Assembly: GCA_947177315.1 (NCBI GenBank)
Contig: CAMWTX010000004.1
Location: 1-27,574, forward strand
Length of the DNA: 27,574 bases
Direction of reading: 5' to 3'
Source: an uncultured Bacteroidales bacterium
GTDB lineage: Bacteria; Bacteroidota; Bacteroidia; Bacteroidales; P3
Numbering within the stretch: position 1 is the first letter of the stretch; each line of letters opens with the position of its first letter. The notes under the pieces were generated by a model that did no database searches, had not been told where the DNA came from, and was given only the letters and a program-made list of their open reading frames with translations. Positions 6,633 to 13,042 of this stretch are shown here, one piece after another. Made by a program: the position numbers and the translations under genes.

Positions 6633-8840
6633 CTATTCGATAATGTCCATTTCTTCCACCAAGCGCGTGGCGCCGGCAAACTTGTCGATGATGAACAGGC
6701 AGTAGCGGATATCGAGCATGATGTTGCGGCATATTTTGGCATCGTAGCGGATGTCGCTCATCGTGCCTTCCCAGCAGCGGTCAAAATTGATGCCGATCAG
6801 GTTGCCCTCGCCGTTGAGCACAGGGCTGCCCGAATTGCCGCCCGTGGTGTGGTTGGTACCGATAAAGGCCACCGGCATCTCGCCCAGGGCGTTGGCATAC
6901 CGGCCATAGTCTTTCCTGGCGTAGAGGTCTTTCAGTTTGGCCTCCACCACATAGTCGTAAATATCAGGATTCTCTTTCTGCATGATGCCGTCCAAGGTGG
7001 TGTAATGCTTGTAAAGCACCGCGTCGGCAGGCTCGAAGCCCTTGATCTTGCCATAGGTTACCCGAAGCGTAAAGTTGGCATCCGGATAGAAACGGGAACT
7101 GCCCACATTGCTCAGCACCAAATTGTTCTGATTGCCCACACGCATCAGACCGGCAAAGGCGCCGCTCTCCTTCATTGCCAGCTGCCCTTTCATATAGATG
7201 CGTTGCAGGCTGTCGATACGCTTGCGGCCTTGCGCCAGCATGGGATAGACCATCTGCCGATAGGTTCCCAGCATGATGCCGGCGTAGTTGTACAGCGGAT
7301 CTTTTTCGATGGCCTTATAGTCGGAAGCCTTGTACTTGTCTAAGAACGCCGTCAGTCTTTCGGGCGAGGAGAACAGGGATTTTCCATAGAAGACATCCAG
7401 GGCCTTTTTCAAATCCGGTGCCGGCATATTCATGAACAGGGCGGAATTCTCATCGTTTTCCATCATGCCCAACATGGTTTCGAACACGGCGCGGTCCACC
7501 TGCGGGTGGTAGTCCTTAAAGAACTTCTGAGCCTTGGCGCGGGCTTCTTCCAAGGCTTCCTCAAGGCTGAGGCTGGTATCCTCTCCCTTGGAGACCTGGC
7601 AGAGTTTCTGGAAAGAATACGCAAAAGGCACCACTTCGGGAGCCATGACACGTTCCTGGAATATCACCGCCAGCGCAAGCGGTTTTTCCAAATCCTCATA
7701 GGCTGCCTTCAAGGCCGGTAGCACACCTGCATATTCGGCACCAGTGGCCGAACCCGCCCAACTCTGAAACACCTTTTCGTAGTCGCGTTTGCTGCCCGGC
7801 ACGTTCATCCGTTGGATACCCTTGATCTCGCCCATCCATTTTTTCCAGCCGTTGGCTATCGAAGCAGCTTTGGCGGCATATTGAATCCGAACCGCCGGGT
7901 CGCGTTCCATCGCCGCCTTGATTACCTCCAGACGGGCGGTGCGGGCGGCCACACGCATGGGGTCTTCGATGTTCAGAATCTGTTCCACGCCGTAGGAACT
8001 CAGGTATTCCTGCGTTCTGCCCGGATAACCGAACACCAAGGTAAAATCGCCCTCTCCATAACCGCGCAAGTCTATCTTAAGATATTTCTTGGGGCGGTAG
8101 GGCCGGTTGTCGGGGCTGTACGGGGCGGGCTGGTTGTCGGCATCGGCATAGATGCGGAACACCGAGAAATCGCCCGTATGGCGCGGCCACATCCAGTTGT
8201 CGGTATCGCCGCCGAACTTGCCGATATTGGAGGGAGGAGCCCCCACCAAACGCACGTCCTTGAACACTTCATAAACGAAAAGATAGTATTGGTTGCCGTA
8301 GTAGAAAGGCAGCACCTTTACTTCCGTGTTGGGGGAGGCAAGGCTCTCCTGCAGGCGTTTGGCGCGCGCGGCGAGGCTGTCCTGGCGGATTGGTTCAGGC
8401 ATATCGAAGGTGATGCCCTCCAACATAGGTTCGGTAACATCGCGCATTTCTTTGAGAAAACGCACTTCCAGGCCGGGGCAGGGCAATTCTTCCTGCAGGC
8501 TCTGCGCCCAAAAACCCTGGGTCAGATAGTCGTGTTCCACCGAAGAATGATACTGGATATAGCCAAAACCGCAATGGTGGTTGGTCAGGAGCAGGCCTTG
8601 GGGAGAAACCACCTCGCCCGTGCAGCCGCCGCCAAACTGCACGATGGCGTCTTTGAGCGAAGAGTGGTTGATGCTGTAGATGTCTTCGGCGGTAATCTGC
8701 AGGCCCAGCCGCTGCATTTCCTCCTGGTTCTGCTGCAGCAGAAGCGGAATCCACATGCCTTCGTCGGCACGCGAGGGAAGACAAAAAGCCAGCATGACGC
8801 CAATAACTGCCGCCACCCGTGTTATATTTTTCTTAACCAT
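6633..8840 (-). CDS. S46 family dipeptidyl-peptidase, DPP11-like (Asp/Glu-preferring)
   Basis: Protein of 735 aa, typical for S46 (about 710-740). A signal peptide spans residues 1-25 (cleavage after SRA), so it is exported to the periplasm or cell surface. The chymotrypsin-like triad is H89 (LLTNHHCGFG), D224 (HTGDFSVFRIY) and S670 (TTGGNSGSPV). In characterised S46 enzymes an Arg in the S1 pocket marks DPP11, which cuts after Asp/Glu at the second residue, whereas Gly marks DPP7. Here the sequence after the serine is INFDRCWEGTMSDI, with R688 at that position, so DPP11-type specificity is likely. These enzymes release dipeptides for uptake by cells that live on peptides. It lies 42 bases after porQ and 14 before the glycosyltransferase gene. 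The family is certain; specificity is inferred from one residue. Confidence 0.93.
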   Translation of the reverse strand: MVKKNITRVAAVIGVMLAFCLPSRADEGMWIPLLLQQNQEEMQRLGLQITAEDIYSINHSSLKDAIVQFGGGCTGEVVSPQGLLLTNHHCGFGYIQYHSSVEHDYLTQGFWAQSLQEELPCPGLEVRFLKEMRDVTEPMLEGITFDMPEPIRQDSLAARAKRLQESLASPNTEVKVLPFYYGNQYYLFVYEVFKDVRLVGAPPSNIGKFGGDTDNWMWPRHTGDFSVFRIYADADNQPAPYSPDNRPYRPKKYLKIDLRGYGEGDFTLVFGYPGRTQEYLSSYGVEQILNIEDPMRVAARTARLEVIKAAMERDPAVRIQYAAKAASIANGWKKWMGEIKGIQRMNVPGSKRDYEKVFQSWAGSATGAEYAGVLPALKAAYEDLEKPLALAVIFQERVMAPEVVPFAYSFQKLCQVSKGEDTSLSLEEALEEARAKAQKFFKDYHPQVDRAVFETMLGMMENDENSALFMNMPAPDLKKALDVFYGKSLFSSPERLTAFLDKYKASDYKAIEKDPLYNYAGIMLGTYRQMVYPMLAQGRKRIDSLQRIYMKGQLAMKESGAFAGLMRVGNQNNLVLSNVGSSRFYPDANFTLRVTYGKIKGFEPADAVLYKHYTTLDGIMQKENPDIYDYVVEAKLKDLYARKDYGRYANALGEMPVAFIGTNHTTGGNSGSPVLNGEGNLIGINFDRCWEGTMSDIRYDAKICRNIMLDIRYCLFIIDKFAGATRLVEEMDIIE

Positions 8841-8882
8841 GACTGTTGTAAATTTTTCAAAAACTTATTAATTAAATGGGAT

Positions 8883-9986
8883 CTATTTCCCGTCCGCCTG
8901 TTCGAAAGCGCGGGTGGCCTTGGTCTTGCGGTGCTTGTTAAAGGCGTCCAGATCCAAGGTGAGGCTCAGGTAATTGGGTGAACCCAGTTTGTGGTAGCGC
9001 GAACGCGAATAGCTGATGTTGAACTTGGAGATACGGAATCCCACGCCCCAGGAGAATCCCACCACGCCTGCCTTGGAGGGCTGCCGCATATCTTTGGCGC
9101 GCATATAGTTGTAGGATGCCCGTATATAGAATCCCCGATAAGGGATGAGTTCAACCCCTGCCACGATGTGCCGCCCCAGGTTGTCGAAGAAATCGCCCGC
9201 GCCGCTGCGTTTCTTCACATCGCCCGTAATCAGGTCTGTTTCGGCGTAGGGGTCTTCGTAGTTCAGGCGCCATTTCTGCAGGTTGGGAAACTCAAAGAAG
9301 ACCCGCAGCGGCGTGTGGGGAATCCGTTGCGAGAGCGCCACCGCCACTTCGAAAGGCATGCGGGTATAGCCGTCGCCCGAATAAGACTTGAGCGCGCCGC
9401 CCATATTGCGCAACAGCAGCGAAACGGCAAAAAGCCTCGACTTGTTGGCATACGTGGCGCTCACATCCACCGCCATGCCGAACGCATGGTAGGATTCGAT
9501 GCTCGAGTAAATCATCTTGAAGTTGGCGCCTATCGTGAAATGGCTGTCCAGCTCGCGCCCCCAGCCGAGAATCACCGCCGCATCGTTGGCGTAGGCGGTG
9601 CCCAGCTTGTGGTCGTATTCATCGGTGGCGGTGATTTTTCCGTATGCCCCGAACTGGGCATGCACGGCAAAACTCCCCACGTTCTTGAAGGTGCGGCTGT
9701 AAGAGGCAAAGCCGTAGTTGGTGCCGTTGAAATAATTGACGATGTTGACGGCCAGATGGTTGTGAATCTCGTCGGTAATCAGCGAGGGATTGGCGAGGGA
9801 GAGCGTGATGTCGGCATCGCGCGCCGAAAGGAATTCGGCGCCCATCGCGCCGATACGCGCCGAGTTGGCCATATCCAGAAAGGTAAAGGAGGAACGCCCG
9901 AATTGCGCGCGCGCAACCGAAAGGCAGCCCGCCCAAACGGCTGCCACGAGAACCACCTTTAGTATCTTAGCTTTCATAACCGGCAT
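8883..9986 (-). CDS. porQ: Type IX secretion system protein PorQ
   Basis: Protein of 367 aa. A signal peptide at residues 1-27 (cleavage ARA before QFGRSS) is followed by a predicted outer-membrane beta-barrel rich in alternating aromatic and polar residues. The start of the mature protein, with FTFLDMANSARIGAMGAEF and then LANPSLI, is the PorQ/PorV-type opening; later LLLRNMGG and RVFFEFPNLQKWRLNYEDP fit PorQ. PorQ is an outer-membrane component of T9SS, associated with the attachment complex that anchors cargo at the cell surface in Porphyromonas. A second ATG at 9977 (MKAKILKV) is an equally good start and fits the nearby promoter-like element better. The gene sits between the SpoU methyltransferase (24 bases) and the S46 peptidase (42 bases). 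Confidence 0.85.
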   Translation of the reverse strand: MPVMKAKILKVVLVAAVWAGCLSVARAQFGRSSFTFLDMANSARIGAMGAEFLSARDADITLSLANPSLITDEIHNHLAVNIVNYFNGTNYGFASYSRTFKNVGSFAVHAQFGAYGKITATDEYDHKLGTAYANDAAVILGWGRELDSHFTIGANFKMIYSSIESYHAFGMAVDVSATYANKSRLFAVSLLLRNMGGALKSYSGDGYTRMPFEVAVALSQRIPHTPLRVFFEFPNLQKWRLNYEDPYAETDLITGDVKKRSGAGDFFDNLGRHIVAGVELIPYRGFYIRASYNYMRAKDMRQPSKAGVVGFSWGVGFRISKFNISYSRSRYHKLGSPNYLSLTLDLDAFNKHRKTKATRAFEQADGK

Positions 9987-9994
9987 CTAGAAGC

Positions 9995-10002
9995 CAAATG
10001 TA
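9995..10002 (-). promoter_or_regulatory. Possible internal promoter element before porQ
   Basis: On the minus strand the bases are TACATTTG, an exact TAnnTTTG match, lying in the 24-base gap before porQ. No TTTG-like -33 box stands 19-21 bases upstream. If used, transcription would start about 13 bases before the ATG at 9977, favouring that start over 9986. It would let porQ, the peptidase and the glycosyltransferase be expressed apart from lpxK. Confidence 0.3.
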
Positions 10003-10010
10003 CGAAAAAA

Positions 10011-10562
10011 TCATAACCGCCCCGGTTCCAGGTACGCGCCCACGGCCTGCCAGAGCACGATGCCGGCCGAAACGGAGATATTGAGCGAATGCTTGGTGCC
10101 GAACTGCGGAATCTCCAGCGCGCCCTGGCAGGCATCCACCACTTCCTGCGCCACGCCTTCCACTTCGTTGCCGAAAACAAAGGCTATCTTCCGCCCGGCT
10201 CCGGGTCTGAAATCCTGCAAGGGAATACTGCCATGCACCTGTTCCACCGCATACACCTCATAGCCTTCCGCCTTGAGTCTTTCCACAACCTGGCTGGCCT
10301 CTCCGCAATACTCCCAATCCACGCTCAAGGTGGCCCCCAAGGCGGCTTTCTCTATCTCGCGGTGCGGAGGAACGGCGGTGATGCCGCACAGAAAAAGTTT
10401 TTCCACCCGAAAGGCGTCGCAGGTGCGGAAGCAGGAACCGATGTTGTGCATGCTGCGCACGTTGTCGAGAATCACGCAAAGGGGAAACTTTTCGGATTCC
10501 TTGAACCGGTCAACGCTCATGCGTCCCAGTTCCTGCATGGTTTTGAGCCTGTGTTCCGACAT
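10011..10562 (-). CDS. SpoU/TrmH-family RNA 2'-O-methyltransferase
   Basis: Protein of 183 aa with the trefoil-knot SPOUT fold. Motif 1 is DNVRSMHNIGSCFRTCDAF (33-51), with N40 and the probable catalytic R46; motif 2 is FVFGNEVEGV (128-137); motif 3 is LEIPQFGTKHSLNISVSAG (149-167). These enzymes transfer methyl from S-adenosylmethionine to a ribose 2'-OH in tRNA or rRNA. The protein lacks the extra N-terminal substrate-binding domain of RlmB, and length alone does not say whether its target is tRNA G18 or another site. It lies 6 bases after purine nucleoside phosphorylase and 24 before porQ in the lpxK operon. The fold and cofactor are secure; the RNA target is unknown. Confidence 0.9.
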   Translation of the reverse strand: MSEHRLKTMQELGRMSVDRFKESEKFPLCVILDNVRSMHNIGSCFRTCDAFRVEKLFLCGITAVPPHREIEKAALGATLSVDWEYCGEASQVVERLKAEGYEVYAVEQVHGSIPLQDFRPGAGRKIAFVFGNEVEGVAQEVVDACQGALEIPQFGTKHSLNISVSAGIVLWQAVGAYLEPGRL

Positions 10563-10568
10563 ACGGCC

Positions 10569-11390
10569 TTAGAGCGTTTCCAAAATTTCCTTTACCAAAC
10601 CCACCAGCACGGGCACGGTTTTTTCTACCGCCGCCAACACTTCTTCGTGGCTTACTTCGAGCGTAACTTCACCGCCGCCCAAATCGGAAATGACCGACAG
10701 CCCCATTACCTTCATGCCCAAATAATTGGCCACGATGGTTTCGGGAACCGTGCTCATGCCCACCGCATCGCCGCCGATAACGCGGAAATAGCGGTATTCG
10801 GAAGGCGTTTCAAAAGTAGGCCCAGTGGTGCCCACATAAACGCCCTGCTGCACGGGGATGCCCAGGCGTTGTGCCGTAGCCAAGCCGTGTTTGAGCAGGT
10901 CTTTGTCGTAGGCGTTGTGCATGCTCGGAAAACGTTCTCCAAAACGTTCGTCGTTAGGCCCCAACAAGGGGTTGGGCAACAGGTTTATCTGGTCGTTGAT
11001 GAACATGATGTCGCCCACTTGGAAATGGGGGTTCATGCCGCCCGCCGCGTTCGACACTAGCATGGTCTTTACCCCGAGGGCTTTCATCACGAACACGGGA
11101 AAGGTTACCTCGCGCATGGCGTAGCCTTCGTAAAAGTGAAAACGGCCCTGCATCACCACCACTTTCTTGCCGCTCTTGAGGCGGGCAAAGAGCAGTTGGC
11201 CTTTATGACCGGCCACGGTGGAGAGGGGAAAATGCGGAATGTCCTTGTAGGAAACGGTTTTTTCGATGTCGAGCTCATTGACCAGATTACCCAATCCCGA
11301 ACCGAGAATCACGCCGATTTCGGGCGCATAGTTGCCAGTAGCCTGATTCACATAGGCCGCCGTTTCCTGAATTTTTTCAAACAAATCCAT
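10569..11390 (-). CDS. Purine nucleoside phosphorylase, trimeric type
   Basis: Protein of 273 aa. It cleaves purine nucleosides with phosphate to base and ribose-1-phosphate (purine salvage, cytoplasm). The trimeric class-I pattern is complete: phosphate-site S31 (GVILGSGLG), H62 (AGHKG), R83 and H85 (MQGRFHFYEGY), the VSNAAGGMN loop, E194 (GPTFETPSEYR), M212 and H248 (SHEEV). The base-contact position equal to human Asn243 is Asp here (D236, in SVISDLGG). In human enzyme an N243D change extends activity to 6-aminopurine nucleosides, so adenosine use is possible. It sits 20 bases after lpxK and 6 before the SpoU gene. I leave the symbol blank because punA/deoD usage for this type is not consistent. 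Confidence 0.95.
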   Translation of the reverse strand: MDLFEKIQETAAYVNQATGNYAPEIGVILGSGLGNLVNELDIEKTVSYKDIPHFPLSTVAGHKGQLLFARLKSGKKVVVMQGRFHFYEGYAMREVTFPVFVMKALGVKTMLVSNAAGGMNPHFQVGDIMFINDQINLLPNPLLGPNDERFGERFPSMHNAYDKDLLKHGLATAQRLGIPVQQGVYVGTTGPTFETPSEYRYFRVIGGDAVGMSTVPETIVANYLGMKVMGLSVISDLGGGEVTLEVSHEEVLAAVEKTVPVLVGLVKEILETL

Positions 11391-11410
11391 CTTATATCGT
11401 TTTATGTTAT

Positions 11411-12493
11411 TTATTCTTGCGCTTGCACATATTCCCTGATGCGGCGGTTGAACGCCTCCCCTTGGCCAAACAGGAATTCGGTGCGCACGGGCAGCACGTA
11501 GAGCGGAATGTCCGCCAACAGCCCCAAGTAGGGATGCCCTGCCAGGCGCGCCCAGTCTTTTTCGGTGGTGAGCAGGCAGGCGGTTTCTTGGCCGGTCTGC
11601 CGGCAGGCGCGCACCAGGCGGGCAAGGTCGTCTTGGGTGTAGGCGTGGTGGTCTCCGAAACGGAGATGCCGCCTCATGGCAATACCTTTCTCTTGCAGAT
11701 GCCTTTCTATCGGTTCGGGATGGGCGATGCCGGTAAAGAGCACCGCCTCATCTTTGGATGAAAAGGCGCGGTAAGTGTTGACGGGGCGTATCTCCTCGTA
11801 AGCGGTACGGCAAAAAAACACCTGTTGCCCCGGCAAGGGTTTGCATTTTTTGATGAAAGCGTCTCTTTGCGCCTGCGAAAGCGTGTCGGGGCATTTGGTG
11901 GCCACGATGATTTGGGCGCGCCGCGCTCCTTTGCGGCTTTCGCGCAAAGTTCCCAAGGGCAGCGGAAAATCGCGGAAATAGGGTTTTTGATATTCGGTAA
12001 GCAGGATATTGAGCCCGGCGCGCACGGAGCGGTGCTGGTAGGCGTCATCCAAGATAATGACACCGCAATTAGGTTCAAGGGCTTTGAGTTCGTGGATACC
12101 CCGGCGGCGGTCGGCGGCCAGGTAGAGCGAGAATCCTTGCGGCAGGCGCGCGAATTTCTGCAGGTACTGCATCGGTTCGTCGCCGGTCTGTCGGGCCGTC
12201 ATGCTTTCGCTTGCCAACAGGTTCTCTTGGGTCTTGCGCCCGTAGCCGCGGCTCACCACACCCACGTGGCAGATATCGGAAAGCAGGCGCACCAGGTATT
12301 CGGTCATCGGGGTCTTGCCACTGCCCCCGGCGCAGAGGTTGCCCACGCAGATAAGCGGAAACGGGAAACCGGAGGAGGAAAGCCGTCCGCTATCGTACAG
12401 GCGGTTGCGCACGGCCGTCGCCAAGGCATAGAAAGGCGTGAACGGGGCGGCGAGAACGCGCAATAAACAAGCATGGTTTTCTATAAACGGCAT
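11411..12493 (-). CDS. lpxK: Tetraacyldisaccharide 4'-kinase (lipid A biosynthesis)
   Basis: Protein of 360 aa. LpxK phosphorylates the 4' position of the lipid A disaccharide at the inner membrane. The N-terminus (residues 1-35) is an amphipathic membrane-associated segment ending AVRNRLYDSG, followed by the Walker A motif GNLCAGGSGKT at 51-61. Further family motifs are VVSRGYGRKT and the later IILDDAYQHR, with the paired aspartates, and LTTEKDWARL near the C-terminus. An open frame extends to 12550, but the ATG at 12493 begins at the normal family N-terminus, and the likely -7 element at 12548-12555 would place the transcript start inside that extension. First gene of the six-gene minus-strand run; purine nucleoside phosphorylase follows after 20 bases. 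Confidence 0.93.
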   Translation of the reverse strand: MPFIENHACLLRVLAAPFTPFYALATAVRNRLYDSGRLSSSGFPFPLICVGNLCAGGSGKTPMTEYLVRLLSDICHVGVVSRGYGRKTQENLLASESMTARQTGDEPMQYLQKFARLPQGFSLYLAADRRRGIHELKALEPNCGVIILDDAYQHRSVRAGLNILLTEYQKPYFRDFPLPLGTLRESRKGARRAQIIVATKCPDTLSQAQRDAFIKKCKPLPGQQVFFCRTAYEEIRPVNTYRAFSSKDEAVLFTGIAHPEPIERHLQEKGIAMRRHLRFGDHHAYTQDDLARLVRACRQTGQETACLLTTEKDWARLAGHPYLGLLADIPLYVLPVRTEFLFGQGEAFNRRIREYVQAQE

Positions 12494-12547
12494 CGGCTTT
12501 ATCCGTATTGTTTCCTTGGCTGGAAAATTTCCAGAAGCGAAGTTACT

Positions 12548-12555
12548 CAAAATTA
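12548..12555 (-). promoter_or_regulatory. -7 promoter element for the lpxK operon
   Basis: On the minus strand the bases are TAATTTTG, an exact TAnnTTTG match. A TTTTG lies 16 bases upstream, a shorter spacing than usual. The predicted transcript would begin near 12541, leaving a leader of about 48 bases before the lpxK ATG at 12493. It overlaps the divergent promoter of the DUF2795-type gene. Confidence 0.5.
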
Positions 12556-12558
12556 GGC

Positions 12559-12588
12559 TTGCAACTCATTACAAAATGTTTACTTTTG
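12559..12588 (+). promoter_or_regulatory. Promoter of the DUF2795-type gene
   Basis: TTG at 12559-12561 and TACTTTTG at 12581-12588 (exact TAnnTTTG) are separated by 19 bases, the typical Bacteroidota arrangement. Transcription should start near 12594, giving a leader of only about 20 bases that contains the GGAGG ribosome binding site. Confidence 0.68.
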
Positions 12589-12600
12589 CAAAAAATTGAA

Positions 12601-12605
12601 GGAGG
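12601..12605 (+). promoter_or_regulatory. Strong Shine-Dalgarno site deciding the DUF2795-type start
   Basis: GGAGG (within AAGGAGG, 12599-12605) lies 8 bases before the ATG at 12614. This picks that ATG over the in-frame TTG at 12596, which would place the ribosome binding site inside the coding region. Such strong sites are uncommon in Bacteroidota. Confidence 0.7.
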
Positions 12606-12613
12606 TTCGCCTT

Positions 12614-12835
12614 ATGTACTGGACGTTAGAAATGGCCTCAAAACTGGAAGATGCTCCCTGGCCGGCATCGAAATCGGAACTCATCGACTACGCGCAACGC
12701 ACGGGGCTTCCGCAGGAAATTCTCGAAAACCTCGAAGAATTGGAAGACGAAGGTATCGTTTACGACGGCATCGAAGAAATCTGGCCCGACTACCCCACCA
12801 AAGAGGATTTCTTCTTTCACGAAGACGAGTATTAG
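12614..12835 (+). CDS. Small acidic DUF2795-type protein
   Basis: Protein of 73 aa starting MYWTLEMASKLEDAPWPASK. It matches a short, highly conserved Bacteroidota family (DUF2795 type) whose members run WPASK.ELIDYA...G.P..ILENLEELEDEG and end in IEEIWPDYPTKEDFFF with an acidic tail. It is strongly acidic, has no membrane segment and no cysteine. No function is established. It has its own good promoter and ribosome binding site, and it is divergent from lpxK and upstream of tRNA-His, so it is probably monocistronic and well expressed. I see no terminator between it and the tRNA promoter. Confidence 0.88.
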   Translation: MYWTLEMASKLEDAPWPASKSELIDYAQRTGLPQEILENLEELEDEGIVYDGIEEIWPDYPTKEDFFFHEDEY

Positions 12836-12851
12836 GATACCTCTCCTGTCT

Positions 12852-12882
12852 TTTGCAATTTAAAAGACTTTGTGTAACTTTG
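12852..12882 (+). promoter_or_regulatory. Promoter of tRNA-His
   Basis: TTTG at 12852-12855 and TAACTTTG at 12875-12882 (exact TAnnTTTG) are separated by 19 bases. This is the best promoter match in the window. It predicts a start near 12888, giving a leader of about 38 bases before the mature tRNA. Confidence 0.75.
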
Positions 12883-12920
12883 CCGCCCTGCCGAAGCGAT
12901 GCGCCTGCATTGCGGGGCGG
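12883..12920 (+). other. Nested inverted repeats in the tRNA-His leader
   Basis: An inner hairpin GCGATGC (12896-12902) / GCATTGC (12907-12913), seven pairs including one G-U, with loop GCCT, sits inside an outer pair CCGCCC (12883-12888) / GGGCGG (12915-12920). The predicted transcript start falls at the edge of the outer arm, so only the inner hairpin is sure to be in the RNA. It could shape RNase P processing; no function can be shown. Confidence 0.4.
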
Positions 12921-12925
12921 AAGAT

Positions 12926-13003
12926 GGTGCATGTAGCTCAGCTGGTTAGAGCATCGGATTGTGGTTCCGAGGGTCGTGGGTTCGAATCCCATCTTGCACC
13001 CCA
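12926..13003 (+). tRNA. tRNA-His (anticodon GTG)
   Basis: Full cloverleaf with encoded CCA at 13001-13003. The acceptor arm is GTGCATG (12927-12933) with CTTGCAC (12993-12999); the D arm follows TAGCTCAG; the anticodon stem is TCGGA/TCCGA around loop TTGTGGT, with anticodon GTG; the T arm is GTGGG-TTCGAAT-CCCAT. The extra G at 12926 (G-1) opposite discriminator C73 is the identity mark of tRNA-His. One acceptor pair (6-67) is a T-T mismatch. The gene has its own promoter, and a terminator begins three bases after CCA. Confidence 0.97.
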
Positions 13004-13005
13004 AA

Positions 13006-13040
13006 AGAGAATGCCGGAAAATCGGGCATTCTCTTTTTTT
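13006..13040 (+). terminator. Rho-independent terminator of tRNA-His
   Basis: Ten-base stem AGAGAATGCC (13006-13015) / GGCATTCTCT (13025-13034) with a 9-base loop, followed by a run of T to 13040. It starts right after the tRNA 3' end. The next coding start (13043) lies two bases beyond the T run. Confidence 0.9.
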
Positions 13041-13042
13041 AT

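Noticed and set aside
6619..6732. N-terminal extension of the GT2 glycosyltransferase to 6732
   Set aside because: It overlaps the end of the S46 peptidase gene and adds a non-homologous stretch before the conserved first strand.
12494..12550. Longer lpxK start at 12550
   Set aside because: It would begin upstream of the likely transcript start and adds 19 residues not expected for the family.
12596..12613. TTG start for the DUF2795-type protein
   Set aside because: The GGAGG ribosome binding site lies inside this extension and points to the ATG at 12614.
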